Assembly (NCBI GenBank): GCA_022340665.1
Contig: JAJDNM010000149.1
Location: 1 to 64,000, forward strand
Length of the DNA stretch: 64,000 nucleotides
Direction: 5' to 3'
From: Acidobacteriota bacterium
GTDB taxonomy: Bacteria > Acidobacteriota > Thermoanaerobaculia > Thermoanaerobaculales > Sulfomarinibacteraceae
The position numbers were made by a program, and so were the translations under genes. Shown here piece after piece: positions 36,464 through 46,447 of this stretch. The notes beneath the pieces are model-generated. The model saw nothing but the letters and a program-made list of their open reading frames with translations. It was not told where the DNA came from and did not search any database. Each line of letters begins with the position of its first letter. Position 1 is the first letter of the stretch.

Positions 36464-39400
36464 ATGAGCATGGATTTCAACGCCGAGCAGTCGAAGCGCG
36501 AGATCGTGGAGTCGCTGAGAGAACAGCGATGGGCTGAAGCCCTCGACGGCCTCGAGGTGTGGTGCGAACGGTTTCCGAACGACTCCCGATCGTGGCTCAA
36601 TCGCGGATATTGCCTGGTACACCTCGAGCGGTATGACGAGGCCGTTGCCGCGCTCGACCGGTGCCTCGAGATCGATCCGTCCTCATCGACCGCGCTGGGA
36701 TGGCGGAAGAAGGCTCTGGCAGAGCTCGATAAGGCGTTTTCGGTCGCGAAGTCTCGAACAGACGAGTCGAGGTCTGATTCCGCTTCACAGGCCGCGAATG
36801 GAAAAACGCGTCGGGTCTCGCGAGAGGAATCGGCGGCACCATCCTTCGCAACTGTTGCTGCAGCAGACACGGGCCGAGGCTGGATAGCCGGCACGGTCGT
36901 GGATGGCCGGTACGAGGTGCGCGAGGTTGCGCGCGGCGGGATGGCGGTTGTCTCGATCGCCTTCGATCGAGAACTGCAACGAATGGTGGCTGTGAAGACC
37001 CCCCTTCCATCGGTCCTCGCGACCGAAGACGGGAGGGCGCGGTTCCAGAGGGAAGCCGAATCATGGATCGCTCTCGGAGTTCACCCCAACATCTGTTCCG
37101 CATATTACCTCCAGGAGATAGGAGGTATGCCCCGGCTGTTCATCGAGTACGTCGATGGAGGCGATCTCGGCTGTTGGCTCAGGGGAGAGCAGGAACCGAG
37201 CTTCGAACAGCGATTCGACATCGCGATTCAGATAGCCAGCGGGCTCGACTACACCCACAACTTTCTGTGGACTGACGATGATGGCGTCCAGCACAGGGGC
37301 ATCGTCCACCGCGACATCAAACCGGCCAATGTGCTCCTCACGTCCGAAGGAATCGCCCGGGTGACCGATTTCGGTCTGGTTCGCGCGGAGGGGACCGAGA
37401 AGAACGTTGAAGGCGACATCCGCGAGCAGATGCCGCCGTTCCTGAAACACACCGCGGGACGTGAGGACGCCTCGATGGGCAGCGGCACCTGGCAGACGGT
37501 GACGGTGGACGGTGGTCTTGTCGGCACACCACCGTACATGGCTCCCGAGCTTTGGCGTCAATCCCTCAGGGGAACGGTCGCGACGGACATTTACGCATAC
37601 GGCTGTATGCTTTACGAAATCTTCTGCGGCCGTCGACCCTTCATGACGCCCACCGATGCGGCGTCCCAGACCCGGGAGAACCAGCTCAGCGGCTGGATGC
37701 GCATGCACGTGCGTGAGGAGGCCCCCGATCCGCGTCTCTTCGAGCCGAGTATTGGAGGGCGTCTCGCTTCTCTGATGCTGTCGTGCGTCGAAAAGGACCC
37801 GAATCGGCGCCCCCGATCATTTGGACCGTTACGTGAATGGTTGGTCGGGATGTACCGGGAGTCGACGGGTCGGCGTTACCCGCGACCGGAGCCGCAGCGC
37901 ACGCGGCTGCTCGCGGACTCACTCAACAATCGAGGGGTCTCCTTCATCACGCTCGGACTCGCGGAGCGTGCGGAAACCAGCTTGCGCTCCGCCCTCGAGA
38001 CGGATCCTCGGCACCTCGAAGCGACCCTCAACTCGAGTCTCCTGGAATGGCGTCGAGACGGATTGACAGATGCGGAACTCGAGCGCCGTTTCAGCGAAGC
38101 TGAACGAGCATCCGGCGATGTTGCGAGAGGCCAGCTGCTTCGCGCCCGCATGCGGCTCCTTCTGGATGATCCCATTGGGGCCATATCCGCATTGGAATCT
38201 ACGGGCACCGAAGGGCATTCGCATGCCGACAAACGAGAGCTCGGCCTCGCTCTTCTTGCTCGATACAATCTGCAAGGAAACGACGGAGACCTGAAACGGG
38301 CGCATGGACTCCTTTCAGAGGTCGTCGAGGCGAGCCCGTCCGACATCGGAGTCGTAGTCGCGCTGGGCGAAATCTACAGATTGCAGGGGAATCACGAGGT
38401 CGCTGAAGAAGCCCTGACCAGAGCCCGGTCCCTTGATGCGAACCTCGGGGAGAGCTTATCCCTGGCGGTGGCCAACTATCTGCCGGGTCATCTGGTCACT
38501 CGAAAAATGGCTCACCAGGCCCCTCTGCAGAGCCTGCTCGGACTGCCCAACGGCCAATTGGTTGTGCGGTCGGTGGCCGGTGAGGCAATGGTTTGGGCCC
38601 GAACCGGGAACCAGCCCATCCACCGTATCAATCTCGGTGGGCCGGCTCGCCAGGGTCGTTCAATGACCGCAGTCGACGATGTCCTGATCGCCTGCCTGGA
38701 GAACGCACCGCTGACTCTCTTCGACCTCGGGACTGGGCAGCGGTTGCGAAACCTCCGTATCCACCCTGGTGTTGCGATTTGCGTAGCCGCCTCTCCTGAC
38801 TGCCGTTCGGTGGCCTCGGGAGGGTCCGATCGCAATCTGAGAATCTGGGATCTCGAGAGTGGTGAGTGCACGCAGACACTTTCGGACCACGGCGCCTTTG
38901 TCAGCGCCGTTGGCTGGCTTCCGTCCGGAGGGCAAGTGGTTACGGCGAGCGCCGACGGCACCGTTCGTATCTGGGATCCCGGCGAACAGCGATGCATCCA
39001 GGTCTTAGAAGGCCATCGCGGGCCGATTCGAGATATTGCGATCGCTGACGATGGGCAGGTTGCACTTTCCGCCGGTCAGGACGGCTCGATCGGGGTGTGG
39101 GATCTCGAAGAAGGGCGTTGTATCCGGTTTCTGAGGGGGCACAGCGGTGCAGTGACCGCCATTTCTCTGGTCGGTCGAACGGCGGTGTCCGGTGGTGAGG
39201 ACAACACTGTCCGCATCTGGAACGTTGACACCGGTGCGGCGCAACGGATCATGCGACTGGCCAACCCGGTCCAGGACCTGGCTGTCGTGAACCATGGGCA
39301 ACACGTGGCCGTGGTCCACAGCTCTTCGGTGAGCCAGCTCCTTCTGCCTCTGCATGTACCCTACCGGCTACCGCTCGCACTTGCCCAGAGCGCGGCTTCC

Positions 39401-41680
39401 GGCGAGCTTGCCGGTCGAGACAGAGAATTCCGCGCCCACATCAATCTCGCTCGAGAGCTGATCGACGCTGGCCAGCTTGAAGAAGCGATGCAACCGTTGC
39501 GTGCGGCTCGAGAGGTTTCAGGTTACGAGCTTCACCACGAGGCACTCGAGTTATGGAACAGGGTGTTGGCGTTTTTCCCAAAGAGTTCCCCACGATCGGT
39601 CGTGGAACTCCGCAGGATCGGCGGCGGCACGGTTGTCACGGCCTGCCGGCTCACCAAGGACAACAATGCGTGCTTCGTCGGCGGTGATGACGGATCGCTG
39701 AGAATCTTCGAGACTTCCACAGGCGCCGAAGAAGGCATGTTCGAGGGCCATGCGGACAGTGTCACGGCTGTCGCGGTCTGTGACGACGGCGAACTGCTGG
39801 CATCGGCAGGCAAGGACGGTGTGGTGAGGTTGTGGGAGAAGGGGCAGGCCGCATTTCTGCGCGAGTTCAAAGGGCACGACGGACTCGTCCAAGCTGTGGT
39901 TTTCGATCCCGACGGTTCAGCGGTCGTCACGGCGGGCGATGATGGGACTGTTAGGCGGTGGCCGCTCGACGAAAATTCGTTGCCGGAGCTCCTCGGCCGT
40001 TGTGAGGATGCGGTCACTGCGCTTTCTGTGTGTGCGGACGGTCGATTCGTGGTCGGTGGCGGATGGGACAGTCAGGTCACCGTCTGGAGCCTTTCCAAGG
40101 GTGAGGAACTCCGACGCATGGGGGGTCACGAGGGTGCGATCTTTGCGGTCGCGACCAGTCCGGACTGTCGGTTGGTTGCCTCGGCGGGGGAGGATGGCGA
40201 CATCCGCCTATGGGACCTCGAAAACGGCCGTTGCTGGCGCGTCCTGTCGGGCCATGAGGGCAGCGTGCAAACAGTTGAGTTCACTCCCGATGCCCGGTTC
40301 CTGGTATCGGTCGGGAAAGATGCCACGCTGCGTTTGTGGAACGTCCGCACCGGTGTTGCCGAAAAGGTGGTTGAGGGTCACGCGGGGCCCATCACCGATC
40401 TCGCACTGAGTCGTGATGGCGGAGCGGCGTTGAGCGCCGGGACAGATGCGACCCTTCGCCTTTGGTTTCTCGATTGGGAACCGGAAACTCCCGAAGACGG
40501 ACGGTGGGATGATCGTGCGCGGCCGTTTCTCGACGTATTCCTCCGGCGGCTCGAGCGTGAGACACAGGGCGGAGGCCCGCCCGTGTGGAACGATCAGGAC
40601 ATTGACAGACTGATCGAAGACCTCGGGCATCGGGGATTTGGATGGCTCGACCGCAATATCCTGCAGCGGGAGCTCGAGAAACTCGCGAGAAACCGGGATG
40701 AGCAGAGGGACGAGGAGCAGCAACGGACGAGGGAGCTCGCAAAGCGGCGGGCGCGTCAGGTGCGGATGGCCCCGGCAAAACAAATTGCCGCGGGCCTGAC
40801 CGAAAATCTCGGCATCAAACTGGCAGGTGCAGCTGGGCTGGCGATCGTGGTGCTCTTGGCGTTGACGAGTTTGCGTACTCCGGACAGCGGAGAGATTCGA
40901 TTCAACGACAAGTTGCACGGAGAGGTGTCTCTTCTCACTCGCGAGCGCGGAATTCGACTCAAACGCGGTATGGTGCTGGCGTATCAGAACCGACCGTCAA
41001 TGGGTTCGATCAATTGCAGCGACGGCACATTCGGAGAGTTCCTGTCCTTTGTGCTGAACGCAGAGAGTGCGGTCGATCCCCCTCTCGATCCGGGTGTGCC
41101 TGCTGCCGACCTCAACTTCAGAGACCGTTATGCAGGCTCGGTGAACTGTGTCGGGAGGCTCGGCGATCGAGGGGTGGTCGATGACCTGCTCGAGCGCGCT
41201 GCGAAAAACCTCCATCCCTACCGCCTCGAAGATCTGCTGTCGATCATGGTGCGAGTCGGTGGCGGTGAAGATCCTCGAGTGCTCGGAGAACTGGACAGCC
41301 GTTCAGAGACCGTGCGGCACTTTGCTGCCCTCAGCGTGATTTATGGCGGAAACGAGAATGGTGTCGAGGCTCTGGTGGATGGACTCCAGAGCGACGAACT
41401 GCGGGTAGTCGAAGGTGCGAGTTATGTTCTTACGGAGCTCATCGCAATTGGAGCAATTGACGAAGGATCGGCCTTCGAAACTGTCCGCGTCCTGTGTCGC
41501 AACATCGACCCGAACGTACGGCGAAACGCCGTACGCGCGCTAGTGCACTTCGAGTTCAAAGGCCCGGCGCGCCACCTGATGGATGAGCTTCTCGAAGACA
41601 TCGACTCCGAGGTTCGCCTCGCCGCCCATCGGACCCGGGAGACCATCCGCTCGGTGAAGATTCACGAGCTCTTCGGTTAG
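36464..41680 (+). CDS. Giant membrane Ser/Thr kinase: TPR-kinase-TPR-WD40-WD40-TM-HEAT
   Basis: 1738 residues. Residues 10-95 form TPR repeats. The kinase spans ~149-462: glycine loop EVARGGMAVV, Lys178 in VAVK, HRDIKPANVLL (283-293 region), DFG 302-304, APE 360-362. A 30-residue insert after the DFG contains KHTAGREDASMG. TPR-like helices fill ~480-680. Two WD40 blocks follow (~690-960 and ~1055-1335, with repeated DGTVRIWD-type strand ends), separated by a TPR-like hairpin (~985-1040). A coiled coil (1395-1435), one TM helix (~1451-1470) and a C-terminal HEAT-like repeat region (~1560-1735) complete it. The kinase is cytosolic and the HEAT part periplasmic. All catalytic residues are present. 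Targets unknown. Confidence 0.92.
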   Translation: MSMDFNAEQSKREIVESLREQRWAEALDGLEVWCERFPNDSRSWLNRGYCLVHLERYDEAVAALDRCLEIDPSSSTALGWRKKALAELDKAFSVAKSRTDESRSDSASQAANGKTRRVSREESAAPSFATVAAADTGRGWIAGTVVDGRYEVREVARGGMAVVSIAFDRELQRMVAVKTPLPSVLATEDGRARFQREAESWIALGVHPNICSAYYLQEIGGMPRLFIEYVDGGDLGCWLRGEQEPSFEQRFDIAIQIASGLDYTHNFLWTDDDGVQHRGIVHRDIKPANVLLTSEGIARVTDFGLVRAEGTEKNVEGDIREQMPPFLKHTAGREDASMGSGTWQTVTVDGGLVGTPPYMAPELWRQSLRGTVATDIYAYGCMLYEIFCGRRPFMTPTDAASQTRENQLSGWMRMHVREEAPDPRLFEPSIGGRLASLMLSCVEKDPNRRPRSFGPLREWLVGMYRESTGRRYPRPEPQRTRLLADSLNNRGVSFITLGLAERAETSLRSALETDPRHLEATLNSSLLEWRRDGLTDAELERRFSEAERASGDVARGQLLRARMRLLLDDPIGAISALESTGTEGHSHADKRELGLALLARYNLQGNDGDLKRAHGLLSEVVEASPSDIGVVVALGEIYRLQGNHEVAEEALTRARSLDANLGESLSLAVANYLPGHLVTRKMAHQAPLQSLLGLPNGQLVVRSVAGEAMVWARTGNQPIHRINLGGPARQGRSMTAVDDVLIACLENAPLTLFDLGTGQRLRNLRIHPGVAICVAASPDCRSVASGGSDRNLRIWDLESGECTQTLSDHGAFVSAVGWLPSGGQVVTASADGTVRIWDPGEQRCIQVLEGHRGPIRDIAIADDGQVALSAGQDGSIGVWDLEEGRCIRFLRGHSGAVTAISLVGRTAVSGGEDNTVRIWNVDTGAAQRIMRLANPVQDLAVVNHGQHVAVVHSSSVSQLLLPLHVPYRLPLALAQSAASGELAGRDREFRAHINLARELIDAGQLEEAMQPLRAAREVSGYELHHEALELWNRVLAFFPKSSPRSVVELRRIGGGTVVTACRLTKDNNACFVGGDDGSLRIFETSTGAEEGMFEGHADSVTAVAVCDDGELLASAGKDGVVRLWEKGQAAFLREFKGHDGLVQAVVFDPDGSAVVTAGDDGTVRRWPLDENSLPELLGRCEDAVTALSVCADGRFVVGGGWDSQVTVWSLSKGEELRRMGGHEGAIFAVATSPDCRLVASAGEDGDIRLWDLENGRCWRVLSGHEGSVQTVEFTPDARFLVSVGKDATLRLWNVRTGVAEKVVEGHAGPITDLALSRDGGAALSAGTDATLRLWFLDWEPETPEDGRWDDRARPFLDVFLRRLERETQGGGPPVWNDQDIDRLIEDLGHRGFGWLDRNILQRELEKLARNRDEQRDEEQQRTRELAKRRARQVRMAPAKQIAAGLTENLGIKLAGAAGLAIVVLLALTSLRTPDSGEIRFNDKLHGEVSLLTRERGIRLKRGMVLAYQNRPSMGSINCSDGTFGEFLSFVLNAESAVDPPLDPGVPAADLNFRDRYAGSVNCVGRLGDRGVVDDLLERAAKNLHPYRLEDLLSIMVRVGGGEDPRVLGELDSRSETVRHFAALSVIYGGNENGVEALVDGLQSDELRVVEGASYVLTELIAIGAIDEGSAFETVRVLCRNIDPNVRRNAVRALVHFEFKGPARHLMDELLEDIDSEVRLAAHRTRETIRSVKIHELFG

Positions 41681-41754
41681 TCCGGATCCATTCACCAATC
41701 AGGCGCTGCCACCCGACCGGTACAATGACCGCTGGAAAGGGATAGGTGATCGGC

Positions 41755-42516
41755 ATGCGTATCGTTCATTTCCTGACGGAATCCGGCTCCGAGTGGGGCT
41801 CCGTCGTCGATGACATGGTTTGCCACCTTTTGCGGGGGCCGTTTGAAGCTCTCGAGACGGGTCGGTCGATAGCCCGATTGGAGGATGTCGATCTGCTCGC
41901 GCCTGCGCAACCGACCAAGATCGTCTGTGTTGGCCGCAACTACGCAGCCCACGCGGCAGAGCACGGTGCCGACGTGCCGACGGAACCGCTGCTGTTTCTC
42001 AAACCGCCGTCCTCGGTGATTGCCCCGGGTGCCGAGATCGTGCTCCCGGACCTGTCCTCGCGAGTCGAACATGAGTGCGAGCTGGCGTTGATCATTGGTC
42101 GGCGCTGTCGCCACGTATCGACGGAGAACGCGTGGTCGAACGTATTTGGCATCACCTGCGGCAACGATGTCACCGCCCGAGATCTCCAGCGCTCCGACTC
42201 GCAGTGGACCCGCGGCAAGGGATTCGACACCTTCTGCCCCCTCGGACCATGGGTCGTGACCGACCTCGGCGAACACGAGGTCGGCGAGCTCCAGGTGAGG
42301 TGCATGGTCAACGGGGAGGAGAGACAAAGCGCCAGCACGGCGCAGATGGTGTTTTCGCCGTCTTTTCTCATCTCGTATATCACCCAGGTCATGACCCTCG
42401 AGCCGGGCGACGTCGTGATGACCGGCACCCCATCCGGAGTCGGACCGTTGCATTCTGGGGACGAGGTGACCGTCGAAGTGGAACGCGTTGGCAGGCTCAC
42501 CAACCCAGTCGCGTGA
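41755..42516 (+). CDS. Fumarylacetoacetate hydrolase-family protein
   Basis: 253 residues from the ATG at 41755; a GTG at 41746 is also possible. The C-terminal FAH fold is complete: CVGRNYAAHAAE, metal ligands in EHECELALIIG, GNDVTARDLQ, the KGFDTFCPLGPW segment, and VMTGTPSGVG. Members include 2-hydroxyhepta-2,4-diene-1,7-dioate isomerases, acylpyruvases and oxaloacetate decarboxylases. No catabolic cluster surrounds it, so an acylpyruvase/oxaloacetate decarboxylase role is a guess. A -10-like TACAAT lies about 30 bp upstream. Confidence 0.93.
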   Translation: MRIVHFLTESGSEWGSVVDDMVCHLLRGPFEALETGRSIARLEDVDLLAPAQPTKIVCVGRNYAAHAAEHGADVPTEPLLFLKPPSSVIAPGAEIVLPDLSSRVEHECELALIIGRRCRHVSTENAWSNVFGITCGNDVTARDLQRSDSQWTRGKGFDTFCPLGPWVVTDLGEHEVGELQVRCMVNGEERQSASTAQMVFSPSFLISYITQVMTLEPGDVVMTGTPSGVGPLHSGDEVTVEVERVGRLTNPVA

Positions 42517-42611
42517 CGAATTCGAATTTCGGATTACCCGCCAACACCTGGATTGACTCCTGATTCGCGCGAAAAGACGGGCTTTGAATACCCGAAATTT
42601 GAAGTATCCAT
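42517..42611. repeat. Heptad element E8
   Basis: GAATTCG, AATTTCG, GATTACC follow directly on the TGA of the FAH gene. A core with CCCGCCAACACC and a right arm with GAATACCCGAAATTTGAAG (42577-42603) complete a weak arm-core-arm structure. Confidence 0.5.
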
Positions 42612-42641
42612 AGCGAGGTTATCCACCCTACTGGAGGCCGT

Positions 42642-43514
42642 TTGAACGAGAAAAAAGAGAATGCCGCTCAGAAGACCTGCGTCGTTACCGGTGCGAACTC
42701 GGGCATCGGCAAGGAGATTGCCCGCGGATTGGCGGGTGAAGGCTGGCGAGTTCTCATGGTGGTCCGTAGCCGTGAGAAGGGCGAACCGGCACGAGCGGAG
42801 ATCATGGGATCTACCGGAAATCGGCAGGTCGAGCTCCTGATTTCCGATCTTTCCTCCCAACGCGAGGTGCGGGAGCTGGCGACGGCCATTCTTGACCGAA
42901 GTGATCGGCTCGACGCTCTGATCAATAATGCCGGACTCACTCTCGGGAAACGCATCCTCACGGAGGATGGCATCGAAACGACCTTCGCTGTCAATCATTT
43001 GGCGCCGTTTCTGCTCACCAACCTCCTTCTGGACAGGCTGAAGCAAAGCGCGCCCTCGCGCATCGTGAATGTCGCCTCGGATGCCCATCGAAGGGGAGCG
43101 ATCGATTTCGACGATCTGTCCGCCGAACGAGGCTATTCGGCCTGGCGGGCCTACAGCCAATCAAAGCTTGCCAACATCCTCTTCACGCGACAGCTCGCGC
43201 GACGGCTCGAAGGGACCGGCGTGACCGTGACCTGTCTCCATCCAGGGGTTGTGCGCACCGGCTTCGGTCGTCAGGGTTCTGCGTTCATCCGGGTCGGAAC
43301 GAGGATTGCCGGGGTGTTCCTGTTGTCGCCGAAGAAGGGCGCAGACACCGCGATATGGCTGGTCACCTCTCCAGCGGTCGAGGGCGCGAGCGGCGGGTAC
43401 TACGAAAAACGACGTCTGACCGAACCGTCGAAACCTGCCCGGGATTCGGCGGCCGCCGAGCGCCTGTGGCGCCTCAGCGAAGAGATGGTTGGACTCAGGA
43501 CCGACGGACTTTGA
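42642..43514 (+). CDS. Short-chain dehydrogenase/reductase, retinol-dehydrogenase-like
   Basis: 290 residues; TTG start with GGAGG 4 bp upstream. The Rossmann dinucleotide motif is TGANSGIG (~residues 16-23), followed by RSREK, which favours NADP(H). NNAG, the serine in VNVASDAH and the YSQSK catalytic motif (Tyr/Lys) are all present. The length and the LHPGVVRTGFGRQG segment place it near WW-domain oxidoreductase/retinol dehydrogenase types. The substrate is unknown, and the neighbours do not help. Confidence 0.92.
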   Translation: MNEKKENAAQKTCVVTGANSGIGKEIARGLAGEGWRVLMVVRSREKGEPARAEIMGSTGNRQVELLISDLSSQREVRELATAILDRSDRLDALINNAGLTLGKRILTEDGIETTFAVNHLAPFLLTNLLLDRLKQSAPSRIVNVASDAHRRGAIDFDDLSAERGYSAWRAYSQSKLANILFTRQLARRLEGTGVTVTCLHPGVVRTGFGRQGSAFIRVGTRIAGVFLLSPKKGADTAIWLVTSPAVEGASGGYYEKRRLTEPSKPARDSAAAERLWRLSEEMVGLRTDGL

Positions 43515-43612
43515 GTGTGGAACCGCCACTCAACCTTCGCGCTTCGCGAAACCGAGGGAAGGGGCGGGAAATCCGAATACCAAAATCCGAAATCCGAAAT
43601 TCGTGTTGCGCG
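43515..43612. repeat. Heptad element E9
   Basis: GTGTGGAACCGCCACTCAAC and a TTCGCGCTTCGCGAA palindrome precede GAAGGGGCGGGA. The right arm is AATCCGA, ATACCAA, AATCCGA, AATCCGA, AATTCGT (43570-43604). It ends about 20 bp before the start of the next gene, closer to a start codon than most copies. Confidence 0.6.
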
Positions 43613-43629
43613 TGTATGATTCACCGTCA

Positions 43630-45120
43630 ATGAAAAGCACATGGGCAGCTCTCACACCGCTGGCGGCTCCGATCTTCGTGATCGCGCTCTTGGCTGCGGG
43701 TTGCGGGCCGGAGCAGCCCGCTTCCAGACTGCGTATGACATACCCTCACGAGCTGGTGACGATGGATCCACATGCCCACTCTGATGGTGTCACACGCAGG
43801 GTTCTGTCGGCAGTGTACGAGGGCCTTGTTCAGTTCAAGCCGGGGTCACCGGTCCAACCTTGTCTGGCTGATCGTTGGACGACTCCAGATGCATTCACTT
43901 GGCGCATCCACCTTCGCGATGGCGTGCGATTTCACGACGGCAGACACCTCACTGCGGATGACGTTGTGGCCTCGATCGAACGAGCACGATCGGGCGAAAA
44001 CCGGGGCCAGCAGCTGGATGACATTGAAGGGATCCAAGTTGCCGAGAACGACGTTCGGACGATAGAGGTGAAAACCAGACACCCGGCTCCGTTGCTGCTC
44101 ACCCGGCTCGAGTCTGTGGCGATAGTGCCACGGGATTTCAAGCTGTCGGTTCCGATCGGGACAGGCCCATATCGGCTGCGGGCCGGCTCGGTCGACGGTC
44201 CGGTCCTTCTCGAACGATGGGATGAATACTGGGCCCGGGCACCGGACTTCGATCAGATCACCATTCAGTTCGTGTCGCTACTCGAGGAGTTGGCCGACCT
44301 GGTGGACAGTCAGAACGTGGACGTCGTGGCTCTTGCTCAGGAGCGCTTTGTCAACGATTTCGAGCCGACACCAGGGTGGAGAGTTGAAGCTCTGCCAGCG
44401 GTGGCCACGACCTACCTCGGCATCAACATCACCACACCCCCGTTTGACGATTTGCGGGTACGAAAGGCCATCGATGACCTGATTGACCGCAGACAGCTGG
44501 TCTCCGAGATCTATCCCCCGGGATATGCGACACCGGCCTATTCCCTGGTGTCGCCCAAGATCTTCGGTTATGGTCCGGAACAGCGGGCTAAACATCCTGA
44601 CCCGGAGCAAGCTCGACAGCTGCTCGTCGACGCCGGGGTGAAGCCGGAAACGGAACTGAATCTGGACTTCCAGGCGCGCTACGAGCCCGTGGTTGCCCCC
44701 CTGGCTGCGATGCTGGCTGAAGCGGGTCTCGTTGTTGTGCCCCGGTCGCACGAGTATGAAACGTTCTACCGTCGGCTCGAGGAGGCCGAAAACGATCTGT
44801 TTTTCTTCAGCTGGAACTTCCGGGTCCCTGACGCATCACCATTCCTCGAGCTTTTCGTTCAGAGCCGGAATCCGGACCGTGGGCATGGCAGCTTCAACGG
44901 AGCAGCCTTGAGCGATCCGGAGATCGACCGGCTTCTCGAGGAGGCGGCGCACGAGACTCGATCCGAATCGAGGCTCGATCTCCTGCAAACGCTTCTTGCC
45001 GATGTGGATGCGAAGTATGTGTATTTACCGCTCTTCAGACCCGCACCGATCGCGCTGGTTCGGGAACCACTCGAGGTCTTAGGCCATTGCATGCGGCCTC
45101 AAGATGTGCACCTGAGATGA
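43630..45120 (+). CDS. Orphan ABC peptide-binding lipoprotein (SBP family 5)
   Basis: 496 residues from the ATG at 43630, giving a lipoprotein signal with LLAAGC (Cys25); the open frame from 43489 runs through the repeat and is rejected. Family motifs are TMDPHAHSDGVTRRVLSAVYEGLVQ, FHDGRHLTADDVVASIER and LRVRKAIDDLIDRRQLV. It binds peptides or similar ligands in the periplasm. No permease or ATPase is adjacent, so it must use a distant system such as the dpp genes 20 kb away. No clear Shine-Dalgarno site is seen. Confidence 0.88.
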   Translation: MKSTWAALTPLAAPIFVIALLAAGCGPEQPASRLRMTYPHELVTMDPHAHSDGVTRRVLSAVYEGLVQFKPGSPVQPCLADRWTTPDAFTWRIHLRDGVRFHDGRHLTADDVVASIERARSGENRGQQLDDIEGIQVAENDVRTIEVKTRHPAPLLLTRLESVAIVPRDFKLSVPIGTGPYRLRAGSVDGPVLLERWDEYWARAPDFDQITIQFVSLLEELADLVDSQNVDVVALAQERFVNDFEPTPGWRVEALPAVATTYLGINITTPPFDDLRVRKAIDDLIDRRQLVSEIYPPGYATPAYSLVSPKIFGYGPEQRAKHPDPEQARQLLVDAGVKPETELNLDFQARYEPVVAPLAAMLAEAGLVVVPRSHEYETFYRRLEEAENDLFFFSWNFRVPDASPFLELFVQSRNPDRGHGSFNGAALSDPEIDRLLEEAAHETRSESRLDLLQTLLADVDAKYVYLPLFRPAPIALVREPLEVLGHCMRPQDVHLR

Positions 45121-45137
45121 GAATACACCTTTGAAAC

Positions 45138-45166
45138 TTGACACGAAGTGCGCACCTCACTACAAA
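45138..45166 (+). promoter_or_regulatory. Putative sigma-70 promoter of asnA
   Basis: A perfect -35 TTGACA (45138-45143) is followed after 17 bp by TACAAA (45161-45166). The start codon is 46 bp further on. In the leader, ACGGC/GCCGT can form a small hairpin just before the AGGAGG ribosome site. Confidence 0.5.
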
Positions 45167-45211
45167 CGGTGCGAATAACGGCCGACAGCCGTCACTACAG
45201 GAGGTTACTCG

Positions 45212-46339
45212 ATGAACGACAAGAAAGCAGATCTCGCCGGTCCGGGAATCAGTACTTACGAGGAGGTGGCGAAGATCCTGCCCACCGACTACGAGCCGCT
45301 TCAGAAACCTCTCGAACGCATGAAAGCGGTGTACGAGGCCAAGCAGTTTATTGAGAAAGGCCTTGCCGAGGAGCTGAACCTGACAATGGTCCAGGTGCCA
45401 CTGATCGTCGACCGCGACAGTGGAGTCAACGACTACCTCGATCGAGACGGATCACGGACCCCTGTCGACTTTCAATGCGGGCTCGGTCTCGAGACTCCGA
45501 TACAGGCTCAGGTCGTGCAGGCGGCCACCAAATGGAAGAGGATGGCGCTCGCCCAATTCGGTTGTGAGGTGGGTGAGGGCATCAACACTGATATGCGTGC
45601 GGTGCGCAAGGACTACTTCCTCGACCACGATCATTCGTCCTACGTTGACCAGTGGGACTGGGAAAAGGTCATCACCCCCGAGCAGCGAAATCTCGACTAT
45701 CTGACCGAGACAGTCAAAAAGATCTGGAAGGTCATCTACGGCGCAGGCCAGCATGTCAGGGAGCTGTTTCCGGAGCTCAGGAACGACAGATACCCGGATT
45801 TTCCCGAAGAACTTACCTTTATTCACGCTGAAGAAATCCTTGAGCGCTACCCCGATCTGCCGCGAAAGCAGCGCGAGACCAAGATCATTCAGGAGTATCC
45901 GGCGATATTCATCTACGGCATCGGCTGGCCGCTCGCCGACGGCTATCCGCACGAGATGCGGGCGGCCGACTACGACGACTGGGTCACAGAGACCACATCG
46001 GCTGACGGCCGACCGATGCACGGCCTCAATGGCGACATCCTGGTCTGGAACCCGGTCACCAGGCGGCGCCACGAGCTCAGCTCGATGGGGATTCGAGTCA
46101 CCAAGGACACGATGAAGGTGCAGCTCGAAATGAGTGGTCAGCTCGACTTCCTCGAACTGCCATATCACCAGGCGATCCTCAACGACGAGATTCCGCTCTC
46201 GATCGGTGGCGGCATCGGCCAGGCTCGAACGTACATGTACCTCCTTCGTACGGCTCACCTCGGCGAGGTGACAGTCACCGTGTGGCCGAAGCAACTGAAG
46301 GAGATATGTGCGGCGAGGAACATACACGTTCTCGAGTGA
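45212..46339 (+). CDS. asnA: Aspartate-ammonia ligase (asparagine synthetase A)
   Basis: 375 residues, somewhat longer than the ~330 of E. coli AsnA. Class II tRNA-synthetase-like fold signatures are clear: VQVPLIVDRDSGVNDYL, GINTDMRAVRKDY, HSSYVDQWDWE, YPAIFIYGIGWPL, and the closing LPYHQAILNDEIPLSIGGGIGQ. It makes asparagine from aspartate, ammonia and ATP in the cytosol. AGGAGG lies 7 bp before the ATG. An insertion of roughly 30 residues around DRYPDFPEELTFIHAEEILERYPDLP accounts for much of the extra length. Confidence 0.96.
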   Translation: MNDKKADLAGPGISTYEEVAKILPTDYEPLQKPLERMKAVYEAKQFIEKGLAEELNLTMVQVPLIVDRDSGVNDYLDRDGSRTPVDFQCGLGLETPIQAQVVQAATKWKRMALAQFGCEVGEGINTDMRAVRKDYFLDHDHSSYVDQWDWEKVITPEQRNLDYLTETVKKIWKVIYGAGQHVRELFPELRNDRYPDFPEELTFIHAEEILERYPDLPRKQRETKIIQEYPAIFIYGIGWPLADGYPHEMRAADYDDWVTETTSADGRPMHGLNGDILVWNPVTRRRHELSSMGIRVTKDTMKVQLEMSGQLDFLELPYHQAILNDEIPLSIGGGIGQARTYMYLLRTAHLGEVTVTVWPKQLKEICAARNIHVLE

Positions 46340-46348
46340 CCTCGACCA

Positions 46349-46447
46349 CGAATTCAGAATTCGGAACTCTGAATTCGGAATGCCATCAGACTATTTCGGA
46401 TTCCCTCCACCGGGTGATGGGAGGGGGGATTCAGAATTCAGCCCGCC
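46349..46447. repeat. Heptad element E10 between convergent asnA and ridA
   Basis: The left arm is CGAATTC, AGAATTC, GGAACTC, TGAATTC, GGAATGC (46349-46383). The core holds CCCTCCACCGGGTGATGGGAGGGG, a hairpin. The right arm is GATTCAGAATTCA (46429-46440) and includes, on the minus strand, the TGA stop of ridA. Confidence 0.72.
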
